In this document: in pieces, positions 36,471 to 44,917 of the stretch | Numbering within the stretch: position 1 is the first letter of the stretch | Layout of the letters: every line of letters starts with the position of its first letter | Assembly (NCBI GenBank): GCA_004558525.1 | Contig: SFCQ01000014.1 | Location: 1-64,000, forward strand | From: Clostridiales bacterium | Lineage (GTDB): Bacteria > Bacillota > Clostridia > Christensenellales > CAG-138 | Reading direction: 5' to 3' | Length of the DNA: 64,000 nt | Notes under the pieces: generated by a model | Told to the model about the DNA's origin: nothing | The model's input: the letters and a program-made list of their open reading frames with translations, nothing else | The model's database searches: none | Translations under genes and position numbers: made by a program

Positions 36471-37145
36471 ATGGAACTGAACAGAATAGCCGAAGAACTG
36501 CACCCGCGTTCTATGGCGGCAAGAGATTGGGTATTTCAGGTAATACGCACAGCCATTATACGCGGTGTCCTGCCTGGCGGCATGCCGCTGCGGCAGGATG
36601 AGATATCCTCAAGCTTAAATGTAAGTCATATTCCTGTAAGGGAGGCTTTCAGGCAGCTTGAAGCTCAGGGGCTCGTTAGGATATATCCTAACCGCGGCGC
36701 CGTGGTAACAAAGCTTTCACCCAAGGAGCTTGCCAACGTTATGGATACGCGCATAATGCTTGAAACGGGCATATTGAGCGCCGCCGTTTCTCTTATGACA
36801 GATGCTGATATTGAAAAAGCTGATATGTATCTTAAAAAGTTTAAGGACGAGTCTGATATGGAAAACCTTGACAGCATAAACCTTAAGCTGCATTTTGCGC
36901 TGTATAAGCCGAGCGGCAACCATGTGGCGCTCACGCTTATAGATCAGTTCCATGCCAATGTAGACAGATATCTGCACCCCTTCTATACGGTTGAGGACAT
37001 GCCGCGCATAAAGAACATTGCCGAGCACAGCGCACTTATAGACGCATGCAGGGCAAGGGACGCAAGCCTTGCCAAGGCCATACTCAGGACGCATCTTGAA
37101 AGCACCAAGCAGGCGCTGCTCAAATCGCCGCTGCTGGCAGAATAA
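36471..37145 (+). CDS. GntR family regulator, FadR/FCD subfamily
   Basis: A 224-residue transcription factor. The winged helix (about 15-80) contains LRQDEISSSLNVSHIPVREA and the wing R..PNRGAVV. The C-terminal all-helical FCD domain (about 95-215) has the metal- or ligand-binding His residues in KLHFALY, AEHSALIDA and RTHLES. I start at the Met of MELNRIAEEL; the frame is open 21 codons further up but without a better ribosome binding site. No adjacent metabolic gene reveals the ligand. A dispersed repeat follows. Confidence 0.88.
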   Translation: MELNRIAEELHPRSMAARDWVFQVIRTAIIRGVLPGGMPLRQDEISSSLNVSHIPVREAFRQLEAQGLVRIYPNRGAVVTKLSPKELANVMDTRIMLETGILSAAVSLMTDADIEKADMYLKKFKDESDMENLDSINLKLHFALYKPSGNHVALTLIDQFHANVDRYLHPFYTVEDMPRIKNIAEHSALIDACRARDASLAKAILRTHLESTKQALLKSPLLAE

Positions 37146-37182
37146 AGCAGATTTATAATAGCATATTAAGAAATTAAAGAGG

Positions 37183-37322
37183 GCGCAGGCCTCCTCTTCA
37201 GTCTGTCAAAAACCCCGGGGTTGATAAGGGGCCGCGGCCCCTTATGTTCAATCCGGCTCTGACGACATGTGCGTCAGAACGGATGAAAACCCAGAGGTTT
37301 TCGTACGCGCAGGCGTCATCTT
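37183..37322. repeat. Dispersed intergenic repeat copy with flanking direct repeats
   Basis: From CAGTCTGTCAAAAACCCC (starting 37199) to about 37306, this is closely similar, in reverse, to the right half of the 56640-56814 element. It includes AAGGGGCCGCGGCCCCTT and the TCTGACGACATGTGCGTCAGA hairpin. It is flanked by two 16-nt segments, 37183-37198 and 37307-37322, agreeing at 14 of 16 positions (GCGCAGGC-T-C-TCTT), as if a target or a hairpin had been duplicated. Confidence 0.65.
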
Positions 37323-37338
37323 TATGTTTATCTGTTCA

Positions 37339-37875
37339 TCATCTTCTCGGGCTTATGGACGGGCGTATGCGTTCGTCATAAAACCTTTGGCATAGCCAGT
37401 ATAGCTTATCATAAGCAAAGAACACAGCCTGCAATATCAACACCACAGCCCATACCGGCACAGGCAGGGCAATTGAGGCGATATCTAAGCCAAGCAGCTT
37501 TATTGCGGCAAACACGCCCAGAATAAAGAATACATCGCAATACAGCACCTTCACCGCGCTTTGCACCACCTTATCAGGCATTACCGAATCGAACCACGTT
37601 TTGAATATGCCGAAATGGCCGAGCAGAACTATATACGGCACGGCGGCAGCTCTGTCCGGAATCAGTATGAGCGCAAGCAGCGACGTGGTTATATACACAG
37701 CCAGCGCGCCTATGTACGCGCTTTCGGCGCAAAGAACATACACCAATACGGACGATAAGAAATACGCCGCTATGCGCCCCGTAGGCAGCACGGCAGCGGC
37801 ATACAGGCACAGCAGCACCAGCGCTGCGCACATCGCGCCAAGCGTTATAGTTTTTGCAATGCTCAGCCTTCTCAT
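37339..37875 (-). CDS. Polytopic membrane protein of unknown function (178 aa)
   Basis: About five hydrophobic segments begin with MRRLSIAKTITLGAMCAALVLL, an entry that resembles S components of ECF-type vitamin transporters and some small sporulation or Tvp-like membrane proteins. I cannot assign a substrate and no ECF ATPase is nearby. It starts 1 nt after the J-domain gene and is the last gene of a tight three-gene operon (DUF5685, J-domain protein, this). The C-terminal tail is basic. Confidence 0.75.
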   Translation of the reverse strand: MRRLSIAKTITLGAMCAALVLLCLYAAAVLPTGRIAAYFLSSVLVYVLCAESAYIGALAVYITTSLLALILIPDRAAAVPYIVLLGHFGIFKTWFDSVMPDKVVQSAVKVLYCDVFFILGVFAAIKLLGLDIASIALPVPVWAVVLILQAVFFAYDKLYWLCQRFYDERIRPSISPRR

Positions 37876-37876
37876 A

Positions 37877-38497
37877 TCAGCAGCACCTTATAAGATCCCC
37901 GCCCATACATTCGCAGCAGCAATCCGCGCACATTAAGCCGGAGCATACATCGCACGCGGAACAGTCGCTGTAGCCGGAATTGCGGCCGGCCGGACGCGAA
38001 TATGGGTTGCCGGTGTATTTAAGCGTATTATACGCCTGCGCATACTCGGCATTGTTCGGCTCCTGCCTGTATGCGCGGCCAAGATATTCCCTGGCTTTGT
38101 CATACCAACCCTGTCTAAGATATATTATGCCGTAAAGGAAGTACCATTCCGCATTATGCGTCTGTATAGAATCAAGTATCGTCCTTGCGCCGTCAAGATT
38201 GTTGGCGTTTATAAGGCTCCTGGCGCGTGCAAACTTATCCTGCTCAGGCCCCGAATATGTGCCGCTGTAGCTATACGATGAATATGAGCCTGCGGATGAG
38301 GCCGTTCTGCCGGGATTTTTTGTAAGCTGGTCGTAAGCCTCGTTTATCTCCTTCAGCTTTTCGTTCGCAAGCGCCTTAAGGTCGGGATCGGTGTATTTAT
38401 CCGGGTGATATTTTTTGACGAGCGAAAGATACGCTGCCCTTATCTCCTCGTTAGTAGCGTCATCGCTCACCCCAAGCACCTTGTACGGGTTAGTCAT
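37877..38497 (-). CDS. J-domain protein with tetratricopeptide-like middle and Cys-rich tail
   Basis: A 206-residue protein. The J domain (1-65) has the HPD motif in KKYHPDKY. A Ser/Tyr/Gly linker is followed by one or two TPR-like helices (about 90-150, with GIIYLRQGWYDKAREYLGRAY). The last 30 residues hold eleven Cys (for example CSACDVCSG, CADCCCEC and a final CC), suggesting metal or Fe-S binding or membrane association. It overlaps the upstream DUF5685 gene by 8 nt and is 1 nt from the membrane protein gene. It probably recruits DnaK for the partner proteins; client unknown. Confidence 0.85.
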   Translation of the reverse strand: MTNPYKVLGVSDDATNEEIRAAYLSLVKKYHPDKYTDPDLKALANEKLKEINEAYDQLTKNPGRTASSAGSYSSYSYSGTYSGPEQDKFARARSLINANNLDGARTILDSIQTHNAEWYFLYGIIYLRQGWYDKAREYLGRAYRQEPNNAEYAQAYNTLKYTGNPYSRPAGRNSGYSDCSACDVCSGLMCADCCCECMGGDLIRCC

Positions 38498-39326
38498 TTT
38501 CTCCTCCCAAAGCCCGCCGCGTCCTTAAACCGCAGCCGTTAATAAGTATGTTCTCTATTATCCCGCCGTCGTCCACGGGTTTAAGCAAAAGATATGCCGA
38601 CTCAGCCTCTTTAATAGAGTTAAAAAGCATTATCTCCGCCCTTTCCCTGTCCGCGCCCGCTATGTTAAAGGCGTTGTATGAGCCCGTTTGTTTGTCGTCA
38701 GCCCTGTCGTCCCATGCGTCTATAAGGTATATCCACCTGCCAAGGCCAGCACACATGGCGGCAAAGGCTTTTCTTTTAAGCATGTCATCAATGGGCGCAA
38801 GCAGGCCAATTTGGCGCATTGTTGCCGCAAAAGCGTCCGCCGGAGCATCAATATCGGCGCATTGGCTCCGTTCAAGCCCGTTAAGTTGCTCTATACCCGC
38901 TTCTATAGCCGCGCACAGCGGCCCATTATGGCGTTTGGCTTTTTTGTAGTCAGGCGTAAGCGCGCCCCTTCCAAACGCCGCCTTGACCCTTTTAAGCCCC
39001 TTTTCATCTATGTTGTCGTCTTTTAGCTTGTTCCATGCTAAAGCTACATTCACGTCTGCCGCAAAGTCTATCGCCTCATTCGGCTCTATAACGGGCTTTG
39101 GCTTTTCAAACGGCTTATAGCCGCAGCGCTTCATGGCGCATTTTCCCTTGCCAATGACCGCACAAAGAGCCAGCGCGAGAAACGCACAATCGTAATTCAG
39201 CGTTATGCGGGCAAGCTCGCTGTACCGCCCGCCTATGCTTTTGCATAGCGCGCAGTAAAAGGCCTTATATCGGTTCAGCTCGCGCACCTTAAGCTCGCCC
39301 TTATCAGGCTCAACATAACCAAACAT
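38490..39326 (-). CDS. DUF5685 family protein
   Basis: A 278-residue protein starting MFGYV.PDKGELKV, with the FYCALCKSIG motif (CxxC) and a helical body that contains IYLIDAWDDRADD and a later N. The spaced Asp residues recall metal-binding helical enzymes such as terpenoid synthases, but that is only a resemblance. A C-x7-C pair (GKCAMKRCGYKPF) lies near residue 65. The family is widespread in clostridia and functionally uncharacterised. It is first in an operon with the J-domain protein and the membrane protein. Confidence 0.85.
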   Translation of the reverse strand: MFGYVEPDKGELKVRELNRYKAFYCALCKSIGGRYSELARITLNYDCAFLALALCAVIGKGKCAMKRCGYKPFEKPKPVIEPNEAIDFAADVNVALAWNKLKDDNIDEKGLKRVKAAFGRGALTPDYKKAKRHNGPLCAAIEAGIEQLNGLERSQCADIDAPADAFAATMRQIGLLAPIDDMLKRKAFAAMCAGLGRWIYLIDAWDDRADDKQTGSYNAFNIAGADRERAEIMLFNSIKEAESAYLLLKPVDDGGIIENILINGCGLRTRRALGGEND

Positions 39327-39407
39327 ATCAGCATTGTAGCATATTTTTTCGCATTAGCCAACAAAAAAGCCATATGCTATGCAAAAGGGGGCCTTCCAAG
39401 CCCTTTA

Positions 39408-39475
39408 CAGAGTGTCGATAAACCATGGGGTTGTTAAGGGGCGTCCGCCCCTTCGGGGGACATGCCGCTAAGTAT
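39408..39475 (+). repeat. Dispersed intergenic repeat copy (partial)
   Basis: Starts CAGAGTGTCGATAAACCATGG and continues through a GGTTG.TAAGGGGCG..CGCCCCTT hairpin, matching the GGTTGATAAGGGG module of the copies at 37199 and 56761. The gap 39327-39713 otherwise holds no gene. Confidence 0.55.
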
Positions 39476-39671
39476 CCGCTCAGTCTCCCCCGCTATGCCG
39501 CTTTGCTATATGGCATCCTGCTTTCTTTCGCACACGAATACCTCCAAGCCTTGCTATAAGCATAGCATAGAATCTAACGTAAGGTAAGTGTCAATACTTT
39601 GAAGCTGATTATTGTGGTGTGTAAAACGGTTTGCTCCCCGAATCGGTTATTGGTAATGAGTAAAAAGTGAA

Positions 39672-39714
39672 GCATGAAAAAAGTGAAATCCCGAACACCA
39701 TGTGTTCGGGATTT
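39672..39714 (-). terminator. Terminator of the tRNA operon
   Basis: AAATCCCGAACAC (39686-39698) and GTGTTCGGGATTT (39702-39714) form a perfect 13-bp stem with a 3-nt loop. On the minus strand it is followed by CACTTTTTTC. It starts directly at the encoded CCA of tRNA-Lys. Confidence 0.9.
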
Positions 39715-39789
39715 GGTACACCCTTAGGGGCTCGAACCCTAGACACCCTGATTAAGAGTCAGGTGCTCTACCAACTGAGCTAAGGGTGC
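39714..39789 (-). tRNA. tRNA-Lys (CTT)
   Basis: A 76-nt cloverleaf including encoded CCA. The acceptor stem GCACCCT/AGGGTGT closes with a G-U pair. The anticodon stem-loop is CCTGA-CTCTTAA-TCAGG (anticodon CTT) and the T loop is TTCGAGC. It lies 4 nt after tRNA-Gly on the same transcript. Confidence 0.96.
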
Positions 39790-39793
39790 ATAC

Positions 39794-39869
39794 TGGAGCG
39801 GGAAACGGGGCTCGAACCCGCCACCTCTGCCTTGGCAAGGCAGCGCTCTACCAAATGAGCTATTCCCGC
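39794..39869 (-). tRNA. tRNA-Gly (GCC)
   Basis: A 76-nt cloverleaf including encoded CCA. The acceptor stem is GCGGGAA/TTCCCGC with T discriminator. The anticodon stem-loop is CTGCC-TTGCCAA-GGCAG (anticodon GCC) and the T loop is TTCGAGC. It is first in the two-tRNA operon. Confidence 0.97.
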
Positions 39870-39910
39870 ATCGCGCTTTTCGCTTTGCGCTTTCCTCAGC
39901 GCGCTTGCAT

Positions 39911-39939
39911 ATTGTAGCGCAAGAAGGCGGGCTTGTCAA
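39911..39939 (-). promoter_or_regulatory. Sigma-A promoter of the tRNA operon
   Basis: On the minus strand, TTGACA (39939-39934), a 17-nt spacer and TACAAT (39916-39911), about 42 nt before tRNA-Gly. Confidence 0.85.
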
Positions 39940-40043
39940 GCGTTTTGAAAAACATTTTTTGGACAAAATTCCTCAACCGGCTCCAAATTGTATAAAAAAA
40001 GCCCGTTATCTGGGCTTTTTAAGCTTCGAAAAATCGTGCCGCA

Positions 40044-40784
40044 TCATTGTGCGGCGGATAGCTCGTCTTCATCGGTGATAAGCTCGCACACTACCACGCA
40101 TCGCTGCTTGCTGGTGCCTGCGCTATGGTCAAAATCGCCATAGCAGGTTATGAGCGTAAGCTTAGCCACGTCGCTCTCTATCTGCATAACCTCTTCAGGA
40201 TAATCGTCATAAGGGTAGAAATCAACGCTGACCACCTTGAAATAGAGTACGCTGCCGTCCTCACGCTCAACAGCTACCCTTTGACCCTCCTTCATATCCC
40301 AAAGCACGGAGAACCTGCCTATTTTGCCCTTCCAGCTCTTGTGGCCGTTTATAAGGGCATTGCCAAGCTCACCGGGCGCATAACCAGGCTCGTACCACGC
40401 GGCAACGTCAGGATCGTCTATGGTGTCCATCTGGCCCTTCCTGTCGCCCTCCTCTATAACGCCAACGGGATATATTTCCGTCATCACCTCGGCATCGAGG
40501 AAGTACAGCGTCACAGGCATTATCCTTGTATAGGGGTACGGCGTTGGCGTGGGCTCTAAAGTAGCTGTTGGCGAGGCCGAAGGGGTATCGTCAGGCTCCG
40601 CCGAGGCAGTAGGCCCGGCTGTAGGCTGGAACGTCTGCGCCGGAGGCGGAGTATAGTCGCCATTAAACAGCACATATTGACGCAACAGCAACAGAACGCC
40701 GCCTATCAACAGCAGCGCGCTTACGGAATAAAGCACGATATCCAGCGCGCCGAGGCGCTTTTTCTTCTTTTCCATGTTTTCCAT
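40044..40784 (-). CDS. Sortase (class E/F-like)
   Basis: A 246-residue membrane-anchored transpeptidase: one N-terminal helix (about 17-38), a Pro/Thr/Ser-rich spacer and the sortase beta-barrel. The catalytic His is in NALINGHKSW, Cys in TLITCYGDF and Arg in SKQRCVVV. The stretch WYEPGYAPGELGNAL before the His is typical of class E/F sortases. No LPxTG substrate is encoded in this window. I choose the ATG at 40784 because a strong -10 ends 6 nt upstream, so the longer frame to 40805 cannot be transcribed from it. Confidence 0.85.
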   Translation of the reverse strand: MENMEKKKKRLGALDIVLYSVSALLLIGGVLLLLRQYVLFNGDYTPPPAQTFQPTAGPTASAEPDDTPSASPTATLEPTPTPYPYTRIMPVTLYFLDAEVMTEIYPVGVIEEGDRKGQMDTIDDPDVAAWYEPGYAPGELGNALINGHKSWKGKIGRFSVLWDMKEGQRVAVEREDGSVLYFKVVSVDFYPYDDYPEEVMQIESDVAKLTLITCYGDFDHSAGTSKQRCVVVCELITDEDELSAAQ

Positions 40785-40790
40785 GAGAAG

Positions 40791-40819
40791 ATTATAGCAT
40801 TGCATACGCCTGTTGGCAA
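40791..40819 (-). promoter_or_regulatory. Sigma-A promoter of the sortase gene (possible leaderless transcript)
   Basis: On the minus strand, TTGCCA (40819-40814), a 17-nt spacer and TGC-TATAAT (TATAAT 40796-40791). Six nt separate the -10 from the ATG at 40784, so the transcript would start at the codon itself. Confidence 0.7.
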
Positions 40820-40856
40820 TTTATAGTTTAAGCTTTGCAGCAAAGTTTGTTTTTGC

Positions 40857-40885
40857 TTAACATTTTGTCAATAATATGGTATACT
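40857..40885 (+). promoter_or_regulatory. Sigma-A promoter of argS-serS
   Basis: TTAACA (40857-40862), a 17-nt spacer and TATACT (40880-40885). The leader before the argS ATG at 40922 is only about 30 nt, so there is no room for a T-box. Confidence 0.7.
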
Positions 40886-40921
40886 AATTCGTCAAATAAT
40901 TATTATATTTAGGAGCTGACT

Positions 40922-42616
40922 ATGGACGCAAGGACCGACATTGCAAAAGCTATCGCCGCCATCACCGATATAGACGAGGCGGAGCTTTCAAGCTACATTG
41001 AAATACCGCCTGACAGGAGCATGGGCGACTACGCGTTCCCCTGCTTCAGGCTGGCAAAGGCAATGCGCAAGGCGCCTCCGGCAATTGCCGAGGAGCTTAG
41101 GGCAGGGATTACATTGCCCTCATCTATAACAAAGGCCGAGGTTAAGGGCGGCTATCTCAACTTTTTTGAGGATAGGGCCGGGGCCGCAAGCGCTACGATA
41201 AAGCGCGTGCTTGCCGAGGGGGAGAATTACGGCCACAGCAACGAAGGCGGCGGCAAGAACGTGTGCGTGGAGTTTTCCTCCATAAACATAGCTAAGCCCT
41301 TCCACATAGGCCACTTGCCCTCTACCGCTATAGGCAACAGCCTTAACCGCATATATAAGGCGCTTGGCTATAATACGATAGCTATAAACCACCTTGGCGA
41401 CTGGGGTACCCAGTTTGGCAAGATGATAGTTGCATACAAAAAATGGGGCGGCGGCAAGCCGATAGAAGAATCGACCGTGCGCGAGCTTGTTAAGCTTTAT
41501 GTGCGCTTCCATGAGGAGGCTGAAAAGGACGAAAGTCTCAACGATGAAGCAAGGGCCTGGTTCAGGAAGATAGAGCAGGGCGACAGCGAAGCCGTAGACC
41601 TGTGGCAGAGAATGAAGACGCTCACGCTTAAAGAAGTAGGCGAAGTATACAAGCTGCTCGGCGTTGAGTTTGACAGCTATGCCGGCGAGAGCTTTTATGA
41701 GGACAAGATGCAGGCCGTTATAGACGAGCTTGACGCTAAGGGCCTGCTCAAAACTGACAAGGGCGCAAAAATAGTTGATCTTTCTGAATACAACATGCCG
41801 CCGTGCATAATCGTAAAGTCGGACGGCGCTACCCTTTACGCCACGCGCGACCTTGCCGCAGCGATATACAGGAAAAAAACATACGACTTTGTTAAGAGCA
41901 TATACGTCGTTGCATACCAGCAGAACCTGCATTTCCAGCAGTTCTTCAAGGTGCTGGAGCTTATGGGTTATGATTGGGTGAAGGATTGCGTGCATGTGAA
42001 CTTCGGCATGGTATCCATGGAGGAAGGTACGCTTTCCACAAGGCACGGCAACGTTGTATATCTTGAGGACGTACTTAACGCCTCTATAGAAAAAACGCTT
42101 GAGATAATTAAAGAAAAGAGTCCGGACCTTGAGGACAAGGAGGCCGCAGCAAGGGCGGTTGGCGTAGGCGCCGTGGTATGGGGCATACTTTACAACAGCC
42201 GCATAAAGGATACGAGCTTTTCCTGGAAGAAGATGCTCAATTTTGACGGCGAGACCGGCCCCTATGCGCAGTACACGCATGCGCGCTGCTGCTCCGTTCT
42301 GCGCAAGGCGGGCGGCTATGATGAAGCCGATATAGACTGCACGCTGCTTTCAGGCGAGGCTGAGACAGCGCTCGTCAAAGCCATTGCCGCCTTCCCCGAC
42401 ACGGTAAATGCAGCCGCCGAAAAGTATGAGCCGTATCTTATAGCAAGAGCCGCCATAGAGATATGCTCCCGCTTCAACAAGTTCTATTATGACTGCCGCA
42501 TAATGGACGACGATATGCACATAAGGAACGCCAGGCTCGCGCTTACCGACGCGGCAAGGATATGCATAAAGAACGCGCTGTATCTTGTTGGGCTTGAAGC
42601 GCCCGAGAGAATGTAA
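40922..42616 (+). CDS. argS: Arginyl-tRNA synthetase
   Basis: A 564-residue class I synthetase. The Arg-tRNA N domain (1-90) precedes the HIGH motif in IAKPFHIGHLPSTAIGN. The KMSK-like loop is GTLSTRHGN, and the DALR anticodon-binding domain occupies about the last 110 residues. Length and order are normal. TAGGAG lies about 5 nt before ATG. It is followed by serS in the same operon; two synthetases sharing a promoter suggests constitutive expression. Confidence 0.96.
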   Translation: MDARTDIAKAIAAITDIDEAELSSYIEIPPDRSMGDYAFPCFRLAKAMRKAPPAIAEELRAGITLPSSITKAEVKGGYLNFFEDRAGAASATIKRVLAEGENYGHSNEGGGKNVCVEFSSINIAKPFHIGHLPSTAIGNSLNRIYKALGYNTIAINHLGDWGTQFGKMIVAYKKWGGGKPIEESTVRELVKLYVRFHEEAEKDESLNDEARAWFRKIEQGDSEAVDLWQRMKTLTLKEVGEVYKLLGVEFDSYAGESFYEDKMQAVIDELDAKGLLKTDKGAKIVDLSEYNMPPCIIVKSDGATLYATRDLAAAIYRKKTYDFVKSIYVVAYQQNLHFQQFFKVLELMGYDWVKDCVHVNFGMVSMEEGTLSTRHGNVVYLEDVLNASIEKTLEIIKEKSPDLEDKEAAARAVGVGAVVWGILYNSRIKDTSFSWKKMLNFDGETGPYAQYTHARCCSVLRKAGGYDEADIDCTLLSGEAETALVKAIAAFPDTVNAAAEKYEPYLIARAAIEICSRFNKFYYDCRIMDDDMHIRNARLALTDAARICIKNALYLVGLEAPERM

Positions 42617-42635
42617 TTTTATTAAGGAGATTTAT

Positions 42636-43916
42636 ATGATAGACATTAAGCTTATCAGGAACAATCCCGAGCTTGTTAAGGAGAATATCCGCAAAAAGTT
42701 CCAGGACGAGAAGCTCGTTATGGTAGACGAAGTTGCCGAGATGGATAAGGAATGGCGCGAGGATCATACCCGCTGCGACACGCTGCGCAACCAAAGGAAT
42801 GTGCTTTCCAAGCAGATAGGCGGCCTTATGGCAAAGGGCGAACGCGACAAGGCTGAGGAGGCAAAAAAGCAGGTCAAGTCCATGCAGGAGGAGATGGCCC
42901 GTCTTGAAGCAAGAGAAGCCGAGCTTGAGGCTGAGATACGCAAGCGCATGCTTGTAATACCAAACATAATCGATCCCTTAGTGCCTATAGGCAAGGACGA
43001 CAGCGAAAACGTTGAGCTTGAGCGTTTTGGCGAGCCTGTCGTTCCGGATTTTGATATCCCTTATCACACGGACATAATGGAGGGCGTAAACGGCATAGAT
43101 ATAGACGCCGCAAGGCGCGTCAGCGGCAACGGCTTCTATTATCTTAAGGGCGACATAGCAAGGCTGCACAGCGCTATACTCAGCTATGCAAGGGACTTTA
43201 TGATAAACAAGGGTTTCACCTACTGCGTGCCGCCGTTTATGATACGTTCCGGCGTGGTGTCCGGCGTGATGAGCTTTACCGAAATGGAGAACATGATGTA
43301 CAAGATAGAGGGTGAAGACCTTTATCTTATAGGCACCAGCGAACATTCCATGATAGGCAGCTTTATAGACACCTTCCTTGCGGAAGACACGCTGCCGAGG
43401 ACGCTCACGAGCTACTCCCCCTGCTTCAGGAAGGAGGTAGGCGCCCACGGAATAGAGGAAAGAGGCGTGTACAGGGTACATCAATTTGAAAAGCAGGAAA
43501 TGATAGTTGTGTGCAAGCCCGAAGATAGCATGGGTTGGTTTGAAAAGCTTTGGCAATACACCGTTGAATTCTTCAGGAGCCTTGATATACCCGTAAGGAC
43601 GATAGAGTGCTGCTCCGGCGACCTTGCCGACCTTAAGGTGAAGAGCATTGACGTTGAAGCGTGGAGTCCAAGGCAGAGGAAGTATTTTGAGGTAGGAAGC
43701 TGCTCCAACCTTGGCGATGCGCAGGCGAGGAGGCTTGGCATACGCATAAAAAACAAAGAAAAAGGCAACTACTTTGCCCACACCCTGAACAATACCGTCG
43801 TCGCGCCGCCAAGGACGCTTATAGCCTATCTTGAAAACAACCTTAATGCAGACGGCACGATAAGTATACCTGAACCGCTGCGCATGTACATGGGCGGCAA
43901 AAGCATAATTGAATAA
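42636..43916 (+). CDS. serS: Seryl-tRNA synthetase
   Basis: A 426-residue class II synthetase: an N-terminal coiled-coil arm (about 30-105, rich in Glu, Lys and Arg) and the catalytic core with motif 2 FRKEVGAHGIEERGVYRVHQFEK (split by the usual loop) and motif 3 near the end (NNTVVAPPRTLIAYLEN). ATG at 42636 with AAGGAG upstream gives the standard N terminus MIDIKLIRNNPELVKEN. No T-box is seen. A good terminator follows. Confidence 0.96.
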   Translation: MIDIKLIRNNPELVKENIRKKFQDEKLVMVDEVAEMDKEWREDHTRCDTLRNQRNVLSKQIGGLMAKGERDKAEEAKKQVKSMQEEMARLEAREAELEAEIRKRMLVIPNIIDPLVPIGKDDSENVELERFGEPVVPDFDIPYHTDIMEGVNGIDIDAARRVSGNGFYYLKGDIARLHSAILSYARDFMINKGFTYCVPPFMIRSGVVSGVMSFTEMENMMYKIEGEDLYLIGTSEHSMIGSFIDTFLAEDTLPRTLTSYSPCFRKEVGAHGIEERGVYRVHQFEKQEMIVVCKPEDSMGWFEKLWQYTVEFFRSLDIPVRTIECCSGDLADLKVKSIDVEAWSPRQRKYFEVGSCSNLGDAQARRLGIRIKNKEKGNYFAHTLNNTVVAPPRTLIAYLENNLNADGTISIPEPLRMYMGGKSIIE

Positions 43917-43956
43917 GCAACCGGCGCAACAGCCTGTTAAGCTTGATTTTCAGCAC

Positions 43957-44002
43957 GCGCGCAACCTGACGCAACCGTCCGTTGCGCGCATTTTTATTAT
44001 TT
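43957..44002 (+). terminator. Terminator of argS-serS
   Basis: GCGCGCAAC (43957-43965) and GTTGCGCGC (43981-43989) form a perfect 9-bp stem followed by ATTTTTATTATTT. Confidence 0.9.
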
Positions 44003-44101
44003 GCAAAGCAGAATGTATTGCGCAACCGGCGGCGTTTAGAGTATGCTTAAGCCAAGATTTGAGCGCTTGATTGAATAAGGATTTTGCAGGAGGAAGATAT
44101 A

Positions 44102-44917
44102 ATGAATATCGAGATAGCAAACAGGCTTGTGCAGCTAAGGAAGCAGCATGGCTATTCACAGGACGAGCTTGCAGCAAAGCTTGGGCTTTCAAGACAGGCT
44201 GTAAGCAAGTGGGAACGCGCCGAGGCCTCTCCGGACACGGACAATCTTATAATGCTAAGCCGCGTTTACGGCATAAGCCTTGACGAGCTTTTGAGGACCG
44301 AGGATCCTATTCCGGAGCCTGAGCCCGACAAGGGCGTTAAGGTAACGATAAACGGCAAGCCTGTGCGCTTTAATAAAGAGGACGGCTTCTATTTCAGCTA
44401 CGGCGACGATGACGAGGAATATGAATCCGGCGATAGCGACTCTAAAAAGTTTGAAATCAAATGTGATAAGAATGAAGAAAAATCGCCCTGGCTCATGTTC
44501 CCTTATCCGGTATTTGTGTCAATACTGTATCTCGGCCTTGGCTTTGCGTTTAACCTTTGGCACCCGGGCTGGCTGTTGTTTTTGACTATACCGATCTATT
44601 ATCCGATAGTAAACTGGTTCACAGGCAAAAGGAATCACTGCTTCTGGCGCTCATTCCCATTTGCGATGATAGTAACGCTTGCTTTCCTTGCAATAGGCTG
44701 CATATGGGGCTATTGGCACCCCGCTTGGGCGCTGTTCCTGCTGATACCCATATATTATCCTATGGTAAAGGTTATAGACCGCTCATACAGGCGTAAATTC
44801 GGCTATACCAATGGCAGCACGGTTCGCGTCGCCAGCGGTCCCGTAAAGATCGATTTTGACGGCAACGTTACCATAAACGGAAAGCCCGTTGTTGACGATG
44901 ATGATGACGATGATTAA
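44102..44917 (+). CDS. XRE-type regulator with duplicated membrane segments and Asp-rich tail
   Basis: A 271-residue protein. The N-terminal helix-turn-helix (7-65) has YSQDELAAKLGLSRQAVSKWE. A short beta segment KVTINGKPVRF is echoed at the C terminus (NVTINGKPV). In between are about four hydrophobic helices arranged as two similar units, each ending WHP.W.LFL.IPIYYP.V. The protein ends in a run of Asp. It is likely a membrane-tethered regulator. AGGAGG precedes ATG. The target is unknown, perhaps its own or the adjacent dinB locus (inference). Confidence 0.85.
   Translation: MNIEIANRLVQLRKQHGYSQDELAAKLGLSRQAVSKWERAEASPDTDNLIMLSRVYGISLDELLRTEDPIPEPEPDKGVKVTINGKPVRFNKEDGFYFSYGDDDEEYESGDSDSKKFEIKCDKNEEKSPWLMFPYPVFVSILYLGLGFAFNLWHPGWLLFLTIPIYYPIVNWFTGKRNHCFWRSFPFAMIVTLAFLAIGCIWGYWHPAWALFLLIPIYYPMVKVIDRSYRRKFGYTNGSTVRVASGPVKIDFDGNVTINGKPVVDDDDDDD

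Noticed and set aside
40857..40922. T-box leader for argS-serS
   Set aside because: The predicted transcript leader is only about 30 nt and contains no terminator or T-box sequence.
41120..42280. Long open frame (386 codons) antisense to argS
   Set aside because: It lies wholly inside argS, which has all synthetase motifs. The frequent ATA, AGC and GCC codons keep reverse frames open across this genome, and no ribosome binding site or family pattern is present.
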